Assembly: GCF_003430825.1 (NCBI RefSeq)
Contig: NZ_CP024047.1
Location: 1,364,001-1,428,000, forward strand
Length of the DNA stretch: 64,000 nt
Origin: Natrarchaeobaculum sulfurireducens
GTDB lineage: Archaea > Halobacteriota > Halobacteria > Halobacteriales > Natrialbaceae
Direction: 5' to 3'
Part shown: piece by piece, positions 1 to 8,199 of the stretch
Numbering within the stretch: position 1 is the first letter of the stretch
Layout of the letters: every line of letters begins with the position of its first letter
Translations under genes and position numbers: made by a program
Notes under the pieces: model-generated
The model's input: the letters and a program-made list of their open reading frames with translations, nothing else
Told to the model about the DNA's origin: nothing
Databases searched by the model: none

Positions 1-718
1 CTGACGCCTGTGAGGAGAGGCCTTTGGACTGCATGTACAGTTCGTAGAAGTTGAACACGCCCTGCCAGACGAACGACGCGGCGCCGACGATCGCCAGTGC
101 GGTGACGATAATCCGCCACTCTGACAGCGCACCGGCGACGAAGTCTCGATCCTCTGTCCCCGCCCGTGGCAACTGGGTCGCCCTCGCAGCGAGGACGGTG
201 TATCCCGTAACGACAGCCGCTCCGATGGCGATTGCCCATAGCGAGAGTCGCCAGTCGACGAGGAGGGTAAGCGCAACGAGCGGCGCGGCGATCACCGCAG
301 CGATCTGGCTGGCAGCCCCGTGAATCCCCATGATGCGGCCAACCCGCTCGGGAAACAACTCGCTCAAGAAGGGGTTCGCCGAGACGAAGTAGACGCCTGA
401 GGCGATCCCCATCAGGAAGGCACCGATCATGAGATGGCGGACCGACGTCGCGGTCGCGGCGAACCCGGAGGCGACCGCGAGGATCGACCCCGACCCGATC
501 ACCACGTAGTGTCTTGGTACCTTCGTGAGCAGCCATCCAGTTGGCAATCGAGGTGATGCACTGCCAACCCACGCGAGCGTGACGAGCAACCCGGCCGTCG
601 CCTCACCGATCGAAAACTCGGCGATGATCACGTCTAAAAGTGGCGCAAAGATGATCCTCGCGAGGTTGAGAAGAAAGACGAGTCCACAGAGGGAGGCAAA
701 CAATCGGGTACGGCTCAC
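1..718 (-). CDS. MFS transporter, N-terminal part (cut by window edge)
   Basis: Membrane transporter of the major facilitator type; the substrate cannot be told. Reading the minus strand from a GTG at 718 gives about 239 residues beginning VSRTRLFASLCGLVF, with six to seven hydrophobic segments and the MFS-type loop after helix 2 (LPTGWLLTKVPRHYV). A later loop reads SELFPERVGRIMG, the usual motif before helix 5. The C-terminal half lies beyond position 1. GTG was chosen because it directly precedes the first hydrophobic helix and no ATG is suitable. A 20-bp perfect palindrome lies 29-48 bp upstream and may be its operator. Confidence 0.8.
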   Translation of the reverse strand, partial: MSRTRLFASLCGLVFLLNLARIIFAPLLDVIIAEFSIGEATAGLLVTLAWVGSASPRLPTGWLLTKVPRHYVVIGSGSILAVASGFAATATSVRHLMIGAFLMGIASGVYFVSANPFLSELFPERVGRIMGIHGAASQIAAVIAAPLVALTLLVDWRLSLWAIAIGAAVVTGYTVLAARATQLPRAGTEDRDFVAGALSEWRIIVTALAIVGAASFVWQGVFNFYELYMQSKGLSSQAS

Positions 719-1061
719 GATCAGTATTTTCAATACGACTTCTCAAACGTTCCGAAACCGGAACGTACCGCAGAAAAAACACCTCGAGAGGTCGCCAGTC
801 ACGGTTTTCGCGGCCGGTCAACGCGTACACCGGTTGACGCCGACTCGCGCGGACGTCGTCTACCCACACGAGAACGTCGGCTGCGCGAGTGGAAAACGAC
901 CGGCTCGAAAAGGGTCTGAACGTCGTTGTGCGACACCGAGACGACGTTGGTGGCCACGCCGTTTTTGGTCCATGTGACGAGCCATCCGAACTCACAAGTT
1001 TCGTTCGGCGATCCCGAGGCGACGAGTAGACAGCCACCGATGGGACCCCGAGTGGCGAACC
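719..1061. other. non-coding stretch upstream of the MFS gene
   Basis: About 340 bases without a convincing gene between the divergent end of the acidic protein gene and the MFS start. Reading frames here are arginine- and proline-rich shadows without similarity that I recognise. The only structure seen is the palindrome at 747-766. Confidence 0.5.
747..766. promoter_or_regulatory. perfect palindrome, possible operator of the MFS gene
   Basis: ACGTTCCG and CGGAACGT flank a 4-nt spacer (AAAC), an uninterrupted 8-bp inverted repeat. It lies 29-48 bp before the GTG start of the minus-strand MFS gene, where an archaeal TATA/BRE region would sit. Position and symmetry suggest a repressor site; it could also form an RNA hairpin if a transcript starts upstream. 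Confidence 0.45.
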
Positions 1062-1796
1062 TTACCGCGAAAACAGTCGCTTGAGACGGCCGAGAACTCC
1101 CGTAGTCTCCTTCGAATCGTCAGACGCTGGAGGCTCCGTTCTGTCGGGGTCAGTGGCTCTCGCGATCGAGCCCGGGTCGTCTGGAACGGTCGGGTCGTCC
1201 GATGGGCTTTCGGATGGTTTTGCAGTGAGTGAGTCACCGTCCAGTTCCGCAGCGGTCCGTTTGAGATCGTCCATCGAAAGGTCGAGATCCCCGACGTCGG
1301 GCGTTGACTCGCGTCCGACACCGGCTTCGGCGGCGCGAACGTCCGCCCCCGTAATCTCGTCGTGCTCGAGGCAGCGATCGAGATCGGCCAATTCGTCGCT
1401 CGTGATGTCGTCGTGGTCGACGGTGTCGTCGCTGCCGTCACTGCTGTTGTGGTCGTCGTCGCTGCCGTCACTGCTGTTGTGGTCGTCGTCGCTGTCGTCA
1501 TCCACACCGCACACGGTTGTCTCGTCCACGTCGAAATCGCTCGTGGGCGAGCGATCGGAATTAGCTAACTCACTCGGCTCTGAGCTTCCCGCAGTTGTCT
1601 TGGGCGTCGGTTCGGTCGATTCAGTCGATTCGACCGGTTTGGTCGAGTCGGTCGTCTCCTCGAGCGACGCCAGAATGTCGTCGACGCTTTGTTCGGAGAC
1701 GACGCGACGCGGTCCCCCGGTCGGCTCGAGTCCACCGGCAGCGCTCTCTTCGGAGTCGTCGCCAGCGGAGGGCTGGTCTGAGTGCTCCCCGGCCAT
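1062..1796 (-). CDS. acidic low-complexity haloarchaeal protein
   Basis: 244 residues from the ATG at 1796 (MAGEHSDQPS...). The reading frame is open for 25 more codons upstream, but those are less acidic. The protein is rich in Asp, Ser and Glu, with little hydrophobic content until a basic tail (LGRLKRLFSR). A segment resembling a short coiled region (VSEQSVDDILASLEET) is near the N terminus. Two identical 10-residue units rich in Asp, His and Ser come from a 30-bp tandem repeat in the DNA. No catalytic motif is visible. It has the look of a disordered cytoplasmic protein whose short N-terminal and C-terminal motifs are conserved; function unknown. Confidence 0.6.
   Translation of the reverse strand: MAGEHSDQPSAGDDSEESAAGGLEPTGGPRRVVSEQSVDDILASLEETTDSTKPVESTESTEPTPKTTAGSSEPSELANSDRSPTSDFDVDETTVCGVDDDSDDDHNSSDGSDDDHNSSDGSDDTVDHDDITSDELADLDRCLEHDEITGADVRAAEAGVGRESTPDVGDLDLSMDDLKRTAAELDGDSLTAKPSESPSDDPTVPDDPGSIARATDPDRTEPPASDDSKETTGVLGRLKRLFSR
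1431..1490. repeat. 30-bp perfect tandem repeat, two copies
   Basis: Two identical 30-bp units (1431-1460 and 1461-1490) inside the acidic protein gene. Because 30 is a multiple of three, copy-number change would add or remove ten residues (the D/H/N/S/G-rich unit) without breaking the frame. Confidence 0.85.
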
Positions 1797-1926
1797 CGTG
1801 AAGGGATGTCGGTCCCGGAACCATAGCCTTTCCCCCACGGAATCGGTTCGATAATTGAATTGACCGGTCACTCGAGACGACGGGGCGGTGCTGGCCCATT
1901 ATTGTTGGACGACCAGTCCCCTTACC

Positions 1927-2709
1927 CTACTCAGCGAGCGGCGGTTCGGAGAGCACGACGTTGAAGACGGCCCCGAGGAGGATGATGATACCGGCGAAGT
2001 ACAGCCAGGTAACGAACAGCAAGACAGCGCCGACGGCACCGTAGGCTTCGTACTGTCCGGCGTTGGCGGCGTAGAGTTGGAAACCGGCTTGAAGAAGTGC
2101 CCAACCAACGGCAGTAAACGCGACGCCGGGGACGATCTCGCGTACGGTGACCGAAACTGGGGGCAAAACGTAGTAGATGGGCAAGAAGACAAGGATGAGT
2201 CCGAACAACAGGGCACTCCAACTCAGCACACCTGCGAAGGGAACAGCACCGGCGAGTAGTCTCAGGACGGCACCGATGACGAACATCAACGCGAGCGCGC
2301 CCGCTCCCGCGACGACGACCGTGATCCCGTCGCGAAGTTCGTCGACGAGCGAGTCTTCGGCGACCTCGTCGTAGACCTTGTCGAACGCGAGACTGAGTCC
2401 CCGAACCACTTTCAATGCACCCCAGGTGGCGACGGCGAGGGCGACGACGGTTGCCTCTGCCCGGCCTGCCTCGGTGGTCAACGCCACGACGACGAGGTCC
2501 TCACCCGCCTCCGGCAGGAAGTCACCGGCCAGCAGGATCAACTGCTGGGCGCCTTCTTCCCCGCCAACGATCGAGCCGACGACGAGCGCGAGCAAGACGA
2601 GCGGAATCAACGAGACGAACGCGAAGTAGGCGAACCCGGCCGCGAGAAACGTGATATCGCGATCCGTCGCCGTCCGGTAGACCGCAGCGAGCGTGTCCGT
2701 AACGTCCAT
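1927..2709 (-). CDS. YihY/BrkB family membrane protein
   Basis: 260 residues, the usual length for the haloarchaeal YihY (formerly RNase BN) family. Six hydrophobic helices are seen, starting with the family-typical ITFLAAGFAYFAFVSLIP segment after an N-terminal amphipathic helix; the loop with KVVRGLSLAFDKVYD and the late LLQAGFQLYAANAG...YGAVGAVLLFVTWLYF segment also match the family. The family is widely annotated as possible transporters, but no substrate is established and the old RNase BN name is wrong. ATG at 2709 is directly before the conserved N-terminal helix. Stands alone between two other minus-strand genes. Confidence 0.85.
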   Translation of the reverse strand: MDVTDTLAAVYRTATDRDITFLAAGFAYFAFVSLIPLVLLALVVGSIVGGEEGAQQLILLAGDFLPEAGEDLVVVALTTEAGRAEATVVALAVATWGALKVVRGLSLAFDKVYDEVAEDSLVDELRDGITVVVAGAGALALMFVIGAVLRLLAGAVPFAGVLSWSALLFGLILVFLPIYYVLPPVSVTVREIVPGVAFTAVGWALLQAGFQLYAANAGQYEAYGAVGAVLLFVTWLYFAGIIILLGAVFNVVLSEPPLAE

Positions 2710-2822
2710 AGGGAACGTACGGGCTGTCGAACCAAGAAGCTGTAAACGGTTCGCACTCGGTGAGTGTCACGTCGGCCTACCGGCCCTGATGGGGCTCTCT
2801 TGTGTCCCGGTCAACCGACCGG

Positions 2823-3590
2823 TCACCACTCGGTACAGAAGTTGTGAGTGGCATACACCCCTCCGTCGTCGGCGAGGTAGACGCCAACACCTCCTCGATC
2901 CCAGTCTGGCCCACCGTGTTCCTCGAGGATCGCCTCGCGGTGTTCGGTGGAGTTCATCCACTGGTCGACGAGCCCCTCGGCGAGGGCTTCAGCGGTCTGG
3001 TAGGTGGTGGTCTCGTCGCCGCCCGGGCTGTCGACGGGGCTGTCGAGCCAGGTCAGCGCAATGTTCTCGCCGTAGCCCCGACAGTAGTCGTCGACTGCAC
3101 TGAATCGGTCGAGCGGATCCTCGCCGTCGGGATTCGTGTGCGCGAAGTACTCGCGGTCGGCCATGTCGTAACTGTGAGCCCGAGCAACGGAGGCGACGAG
3201 ACCGTCCCACTCGAGCGCCTCGAGGTCGTGGTCGGCGCGTCGGTCGTTGACCTCGGCGTGGACGAAGTCCTCGACGGCGTCGGAGGTGACGGGCTCGACG
3301 TCAGTCTCTTGGCTCGAGACGCCGGGATCTGCCGGGTCGGTAACCTCGGGGTCTCGCTCTCCAGCAGGCGGTGGGTCGGCACTTGGTGCAGGGCGATCGA
3401 CGATCTCGACGTCTTCGAACGAGTCGAGGTCCTCGAGGACGATCGGTGCGAGCGTGACGGTGGCGACGACCAGCGCGGCGACGACCAGGGCGAAGACAAG
3501 CAACCGGAATAGGGACCTGAGGACTGCGGGCTCTCGGCGGTTGGCGCCGCGGTGGCCGGGTCGATCGTCCGGCCGACGGTCCCGATCCAT
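2823..3590 (-). CDS. CAP/SCP-domain protein with N-terminal membrane anchor
   Basis: 255 residues from the ATG at 3590; a GTG at 3617 would add nine residues. One transmembrane segment (LLVFALVVAALVVATV, about residues 35-50) is followed by an acidic Pro/Asp linker and a C-terminal CAP (cysteine-rich secretory protein, SCP-like) domain. Family marks seen: a conserved helix with HAEVNDRRADHDL, the YDMADREYFAHTNPDG segment, GYGENIAL and STEHREAIL, and a final beta strand with THNFC. Two His and a Glu in these segments fit the CAP cavity. The domain should face outside the cell. Roles of prokaryotic CAP proteins are mostly unknown. Confidence 0.8.
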   Translation of the reverse strand: MDRDRRPDDRPGHRGANRREPAVLRSLFRLLVFALVVAALVVATVTLAPIVLEDLDSFEDVEIVDRPAPSADPPPAGERDPEVTDPADPGVSSQETDVEPVTSDAVEDFVHAEVNDRRADHDLEALEWDGLVASVARAHSYDMADREYFAHTNPDGEDPLDRFSAVDDYCRGYGENIALTWLDSPVDSPGGDETTTYQTAEALAEGLVDQWMNSTEHREAILEEHGGPDWDRGGVGVYLADDGGVYATHNFCTEW

Positions 3591-3668
3591 TGACTGATCG
3601 AGATGGGACCACGGCACATGAGGGTCGTGGTCGGTCGCAGCAGGTGATACTCGGCAGAGTCAACCGCC

Positions 3669-4016
3669 TCAGTCCGCGGGAGAGTCGCCTGTCGACTCGT
3701 CGCCGAAGATCGTCTCGTGGACTCCGAGGACGAGCCCCGGGACGACGGCCATGAAGAGGTGTTCCTCGAGGGGGATGCCGGCGACGTCGATGCCGGTCCG
3801 GAGTCGGATATCGAAGACGCCGACCGCCAGCGTATAGCGGTCCCAGGCGTAGGCGATGGGGTACAGCGCGAGGATCGTCACGGCGGCTTTCCGGAGCGCA
3901 CCCGCACGGTTGAGCAGGGCGAACGCGATGGCTCCCCAGAACAGTTCGGTCGCGAGGTAGGTGTACCGACCGAGTACGCCGATGTCGGGTAGTCGGTCGG
4001 GGCTGTCAGCTCCCAT
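3669..4016 (-). CDS. single-unit lycopene cyclase domain protein
   Basis: 115 residues from ATG at 4016. Three hydrophobic helices with the marks of the CrtYcd-type lycopene cyclase fold: a helix ending YPIAYAWDRY and a second with IPLEEHLFM. The haloarchaeal CrtY carries two such units in about 240-260 residues; this one has only one, like the separate CrtYc or CrtYd subunits of Gram-positive bacteria. It may need a partner subunit or be a stand-alone paralogue acting in the membrane on a carotenoid or other isoprenoid. An ATG at 4064 is possible but adds a polar segment. Divergent from the CBS-domain gene. Confidence 0.7.
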   Translation of the reverse strand: MGADSPDRLPDIGVLGRYTYLATELFWGAIAFALLNRAGALRKAAVTILALYPIAYAWDRYTLAVGVFDIRLRTGIDVAGIPLEEHLFMAVVPGLVLGVHETIFGDESTGDSPAD

Positions 4017-4127
4017 GTGACGATCGTCATCGTTGACCAATAAGAACGTTGGCGCTCGTCTCATAGCGACGGTGTGGGAACAGGCAATATCTTCAAAAGC
4101 TCCGGGGCTGTAGGGATTCGTAGAACG

Positions 4128-5285
4128 ATGAATATCGCCGAGATCGCCACCCCGGAGTACATCGAAGTCGACGTTGGAACGCGTATGGGGAAGGTCCGTT
4201 CTACCTTCGAGAACGGCAACCCCAAGGGAATTATCGTCACCAACGACGGGGAGTACGAGGGAGTCCTCAGCGAGCGAGAGGTTCTCCAGTCTCACGTCGA
4301 AGACGACGCAAAGGTGGCGGCACTGACGAAGCCCAGTCGGAACTCGCCTGCCCCCAAGATCGATCGGGAAGAGGACGTCAGGGAGACTGCCCGGATGCTG
4401 ATCGAGAGCAACGCGAAGGTCGCTCCCGTCTTCGAACACGGCGACCTCTGGGGCGTCATCACCGACGACCGAATCCTCGAGGCCGTCCTCGAGAACCTCG
4501 ATACGCTCTCCGTCGAGGACATCTACACGGACGATCCGGTGACGGTAAACGAAGACAACGGAATCGGACACGCGATCAACTACCTTCGCGAACACGGCAT
4601 CTCCCGCTTGCCGGTGTTAAACGAGAACGGCTACCTCTCCGGCGTCGTCACGACCCACGACATCGCCGACTTCGTTATCCGTCAGGATCACACGACGACG
4701 ACCGGCGACCGCGTCGGTGACAACGATCGCATGCTCGACGTCCCTATTTACGATATTATGAACAGTCCCGTCGAGACGATCACGCTCGATGCCACCGCCA
4801 AAGAAGCCGTCGAGACCATGCTCGAGTTAGATTACGGTGGACTGCTGATTACGCCGGAAGACGACGGCCGCAACATCGTCGGCGTCATCACCAAGACGGA
4901 CGTCTTGCGTGCGCTCACCTACACTGAAGAAGAACACATGGACGTCCAGATCACCAACATCTCCCTGCTCGAGACGCTGACCCGAGCGTCCATCGTCGAG
5001 AGTATCCAGGAGGTCTCGGATAAATACGCCGAGATGCAGGTGTTCCACGCCCACGTGCGGTTCAAAGAGCACAAGGAAAAACTCCGTGGCACGCCGCTGG
5101 TCCACTGTCAGGTCCGCCTGCGAACGAACAAGGGCCAGGTCGCCGGCACTGGCGAGGGCTACGGCGCCGAAAACGCCTTCCGCGTCGCCCTCGAGAAACT
5201 CGAGCGCAACGTCCTAGAGGTCAAAGGCATCACGAGCGACGAGGAGTACCGCGGCCAGCTCCTCCGGAAGCTCAACGAGCTGTAA
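4128..5285 (+). CDS. four-CBS protein with C-terminal ribosome-hibernation (HPF/RaiA-like) domain
   Basis: 385 residues from ATG at 4128. Four CBS repeats fill about residues 1-305 (for instance MGKVRSTFENGNPKGIIVT, LDTLSVEDIYTDDPVTV and YDIMNSPVETITLDATAKE), forming two Bateman modules that typically bind adenosine nucleotides. The last 75 residues (HAHVRFKEHKEKLRG, HCQVRLRTNKGQVAGTGEG, AENAFRVALEKLER) look like the beta-alpha-beta-beta-beta-alpha HPF/RaiA fold, which inactivates ribosomes by occupying the decoding site. The combination suggests energy-sensing control of ribosome dormancy; this is inference. An 18-codon upstream extension is open but has no family support. Convergent with radB on its 3' side. 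Confidence 0.85.
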   Translation: MNIAEIATPEYIEVDVGTRMGKVRSTFENGNPKGIIVTNDGEYEGVLSEREVLQSHVEDDAKVAALTKPSRNSPAPKIDREEDVRETARMLIESNAKVAPVFEHGDLWGVITDDRILEAVLENLDTLSVEDIYTDDPVTVNEDNGIGHAINYLREHGISRLPVLNENGYLSGVVTTHDIADFVIRQDHTTTTGDRVGDNDRMLDVPIYDIMNSPVETITLDATAKEAVETMLELDYGGLLITPEDDGRNIVGVITKTDVLRALTYTEEEHMDVQITNISLLETLTRASIVESIQEVSDKYAEMQVFHAHVRFKEHKEKLRGTPLVHCQVRLRTNKGQVAGTGEGYGAENAFRVALEKLERNVLEVKGITSDEEYRGQLLRKLNEL

Positions 5286-5329
5286 CGCACAGGAACTACT
5301 CGAATCGTACGATTGATTTCGACGCTCGG

Positions 5330-6097
5330 TCAGTGCCGGACGGGGTCGTCACCGCTCTCGAGTCCGTCGTCGGTGATCCGAAACTGGACGGACTCGCCAG
5401 CCGGTTTCGAGCGGTGCTTCTCGAGCGTTGCCCGACGGTTCCCACCACGAAAGCGCTCAAGCCTGAGGACGACGCCGGTCCAGTGTTCTAACGTATTGCC
5501 GCCGAGCGCCCGCGTCCGGTCGGCGTCGGGATCGCTGAACACCTGGTTCGTGAGCACGACCGCGATATCGTGTTTTCGCGCGAGCGAGAGGAGGTGTGTC
5601 ACCTGTCGGGCGACGCTGCGAAGCGCCTCGCCGCCGTCGCCGTCGCCCGTGCGCTCGAGTCGGTAAAAGCCGGTGGCGCTATCCAGAACGATCAGGTCGG
5701 CCCGCTCGGCGAACGCCTCCGCGTCGCGGACGGCTTCGGCCTGTTCCTCGAACGAGAGTGCGTCTTCGATGACGATCCTCGAGGCAAGCGTTTCGACGTC
5801 CGGGACGTCGCCATCGGAGACGGGGCCCGGGGTGGCGTCGACCGACGGCTGTGCGGGTGTCGAACCAACTGCGCGCGACGAGAGCAGTTGCTCGAAGCGA
5901 TCTACCGAAACACCTTCGGTGTCGATATAGACCACGGTCCCGTCGGCGACGGCCGTCTCGACCGCCGCCGACAGCGCGAGGTTGGTCTTGCCGGACGCCG
6001 GTGGGCCGTAGATCTGCGTGACGGTCCCGCGCTCGAACCCGCCTCCCAGCAGCTCGTCGACCGACGAACAGCCGGTCGGAATCGCCTCGTCGTTCAC
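5330..6097 (-). CDS. radB: DNA repair and recombination protein RadB
   Basis: 255 residues from a GTG at 6097. RadB is the archaeal RadA paralogue without the N-terminal helix-hairpin-helix domain, and this protein starts almost at the RecA core (TGCSSVDELLGGG). Walker A is GPPASGKT at about residues 31-38; Walker B is LIVLDSATG near residue 145; later marks are the LTNQVF motif and the LGGNTLEHW segment typical of RadA/RadB. An insertion of about 40 residues rich in Ser/Pro/Asp lies between residues 65 and 105, variable in halophiles. The upstream open frame contains no recognisable domain. Divergent from the RNase H-fold gene. Confidence 0.93.
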   Translation of the reverse strand: MNDEAIPTGCSSVDELLGGGFERGTVTQIYGPPASGKTNLALSAAVETAVADGTVVYIDTEGVSVDRFEQLLSSRAVGSTPAQPSVDATPGPVSDGDVPDVETLASRIVIEDALSFEEQAEAVRDAEAFAERADLIVLDSATGFYRLERTGDGDGGEALRSVARQVTHLLSLARKHDIAVVLTNQVFSDPDADRTRALGGNTLEHWTGVVLRLERFRGGNRRATLEKHRSKPAGESVQFRITDDGLESGDDPVRH

Positions 6098-6248
6098 GGT
6101 CGTGCTTGGAAGGCTCGGTGCAAAAAGCCCCCGGAACGTCGCGTAGCCGCGTTGTCGACCGCCAGCGTGGTTGACTCTCGAGGGCATCGACGATAGTCGC
6201 ACACGTTGGTCGAACACGTTTATTCTCCCTGGACGCGAACAGCCGACC

Positions 6249-7013
6249 GTGATCGTCGTCGCCACCGCCGACTTCGAACTGTACCACGGCGTCGTCAACG
6301 AGCTGCGCGACCGGGGGACGACGTTTACGACAATCGAACCGGACGGGGCACTTCCCGAGCGGACGACCGTCGTCATCACGGGGGCGGACAACGCCGGCGC
6401 CTTCGCCGACGCGAACGTGACGACAGTCGTCGCCGGGCCGGACGATCCGCGGGGTGCGGTCGATCGAGCGTTGACCGCACTTCGCGGTGACGGCGGCCGG
6501 ACGGTCGTCGGCGTCGATCCCGGTCGAAAGCCCGGCATCGCCGTCCTCGCTGGTGACACCGTCGTCGCCGCGTTCCAGGTCCCCCTGGCCGACGCCGTCG
6601 AGGTGATCCGCGACGAGATCCACGAGGCCGTCGACCCGGTCGTCAAGATCGGCGATGGGGCCCGCCTCCAGAGTGCGAAGCTCGTCAACGAACTCGAGGA
6701 CGTTCGCGTCGAACTCGTCGACGAAACCGGGACGACACCGTATCTCGGCACCGGTGTGCGGGGGATGGGCGACGTACTAGCCGCGGTGAACATCGCCCGG
6801 CTCGAGGGCGAGGTCGTCGACGCCCGCGAGATCGAGCCGACGGCGGGCGAACTCCAGCGAATCAAAGACCGATCCCGCGAGCGAAGCGAGACGAACCGGT
6901 CGATCGACGAGAGGCTCGCCCGTCGAGTCGCAGCTGGCGAACTCACGATCGATCAGGCGCTCGCCGAACACCGAAACGGCGGTTCCGAAGCACAGTCGGC
7001 ACCCGACGAGTGA
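6249..7013 (+). CDS. RNase H-fold protein, RuvC/YqgF-like, function unknown
   Basis: 254 residues from GTG at 6249 (VIVVATADFELYHG). The N-terminal 85 residues resemble a small Rossmann-like domain. From about residue 88 the sequence VVGVDPGRKPGIAVLAG looks like the first strand of RuvC/YqgF nucleases, where the Asp is a metal ligand. Two later segments also fit the fold: VELVDETGTTP, like the DErlTT motif of YqgF, and MGDVLAAVNIAR, like the final Asp-containing helix of RuvC. The tail is a charged coiled helix (ELQRIKDRSRERSETNRS). Divergent promoter shared with radB, which hints at nucleic-acid work. It is usually left as hypothetical; the nuclease idea is inference. Confidence 0.65.
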   Translation: MIVVATADFELYHGVVNELRDRGTTFTTIEPDGALPERTTVVITGADNAGAFADANVTTVVAGPDDPRGAVDRALTALRGDGGRTVVGVDPGRKPGIAVLAGDTVVAAFQVPLADAVEVIRDEIHEAVDPVVKIGDGARLQSAKLVNELEDVRVELVDETGTTPYLGTGVRGMGDVLAAVNIARLEGEVVDAREIEPTAGELQRIKDRSRERSETNRSIDERLARRVAAGELTIDQALAEHRNGGSEAQSAPDE

Positions 7014-7081
7014 CCGGGCCGACAGGTATGGGCGATCGGCTCACTGGTTGCTCGAGCAGAACCTTTTCCCTGACTGCGTCG

Positions 7082-7783
7082 CTACTGCGTCGTCGACAGC
7101 CATAGCGCCCGCACACGTGGTCTATTGAGTATCCACCAGCCCCCTGCAGCGCCGACGCAGCCGACGAAGGCGAGCCAGCCATCCGTCGTGGCCCCGGTCA
7201 CGATGAGTGCTAGCGTTCCGAGCACCGCTGCGCCTGCGAACGCCGCTTCTGGATCACCACGTGTGAGCCGCGCAGCGAGGAGGAGCATGCCGACGCCGAA
7301 AAGAACGGATGCGACGACGTCGACGAGGTAGTGGACCCCGAGTGCGAGTCGAGAAACGGCGACGAGTGCGATACCGCCGGCCGCCGCCAGGAGCCGGCTA
7401 CGACGCGTAAACCGAGCACTCCAGAGTGCGAGTGCCGTCCAGAGGATGGCTGCCGCCATCGTGTGCCCGCTCGGGAAGCCGCTGCTCTCTCGAGGGACCG
7501 CCTGGAGGGGTTCCGGAGGGCGAGAGAACCCGAACGCGGTCTTCAACACGAGCGTGAGTGCAAGGCCACCCAAGACCACCGCGATAACGAACGCGGTTCG
7601 ATCCGAGAGCACCTGCCCTGAGCCACGCTCGAACGACCGGTAGGCGTCTACGCCTGCGAGCACGAGCAAGACGACGACGACGACCAACTCGTCGCCCAGC
7701 ATCGACACGAGTTCGAACACGGGAACCGTCCACTCCGGGAGGTGCGTACGGAACAGTTCGGTGACGCCGATGTCTCGGTTCAT
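7082..7783 (-). CDS. PAP2-family membrane phosphatase
   Basis: 233 residues from ATG at 7783 (MNRDIGVTELF). All three acid phosphatase motifs of the type 2 phosphatidic acid phosphatase family are present: KTAFGFSRP (about 82-90), FPSGHTM (about 103-109) and SRLALGVHYLVD (about 145-156). Six hydrophobic helices surround them. The family dephosphorylates lipid phosphates or polyprenyl pyrophosphates at the membrane surface; a role in recycling the dolichyl/polyprenyl carriers used by the nearby glycan genes is possible but not shown. An 18-residue upstream extension is open but lacks family support. Confidence 0.87.
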   Translation of the reverse strand: MNRDIGVTELFRTHLPEWTVPVFELVSMLGDELVVVVVLLVLAGVDAYRSFERGSGQVLSDRTAFVIAVVLGGLALTLVLKTAFGFSRPPEPLQAVPRESSGFPSGHTMAAAILWTALALWSARFTRRSRLLAAAGGIALVAVSRLALGVHYLVDVVASVLFGVGMLLLAARLTRGDPEAAFAGAAVLGTLALIVTGATTDGWLAFVGCVGAAGGWWILNRPRVRALWLSTTQ

Positions 7784-8199
7784 ACCAGGGCCAACGGGGT
7801 GAGCTTGGAACTCGACTGTAGCTCGCGGTCGATACACGTTCCCGACAGTTAGTTCTTACAACCATGTCTCCGGTCCAGTCGTTCGTCCGTTCGCCAGGCA
7901 GCCTCCGAATCGAGGGGCGATCGTCCGCAACTCGTATCGACCATCTGTGATAACGATCACGGCTAGTGAGGCTGAGACGACAGTAGCTTAGAGAATCAGC
8001 ACACACCGCTCGAGGCAATGCATGCTGCCGGACAGAACGAGTGTGAGCATTCGCCGCTCCCGTTCGGCGAATGTGCTTCACTGACTTCCGTCTAACAGTA
8101 TCACCCACGGATCTGATTGTCCGCTTAGCTAACTCGATGTGCCAGTAACAGTAGCCTACAGGGGACAGCTATATGCCGGAATTCGTGTGCGAATGCTCT
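7784..8199. other. intergenic region before the glycan island
   Basis: About 415 bases without a supported gene, between the divergently transcribed PAP2 and nucleotidyltransferase genes. Frames here are short or are antisense shadows. A TATA-like element for the downstream gene is at 8169-8174; nothing else stands out. Confidence 0.5.
8169..8174 (+). promoter_or_regulatory. TATA box of the nucleotidyltransferase gene
   Basis: CTATAT lies 26-31 bp before the ATG at 8200, the spacing expected for an archaeal TATA box driving a leaderless transcript. This supports ATG 8200 over an upstream in-frame codon at 8173, which would fall inside the TATA box. Confidence 0.55.

Noticed and set aside
603-1037. 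Minus-strand frame of 144 codons and a plus-strand frame of 150 codons over 525-977
   Set aside because: Composition is arginine-rich and lacks hydrophobic periodicity; both overlap the MFS start and its palindrome and look like shadows of GC-rich DNA.
1081-1854. Plus-strand frame of 257 codons
   Set aside because: It is the antisense shadow of the acidic protein gene; its serine and valine richness mirrors the Asp codons of the other strand.
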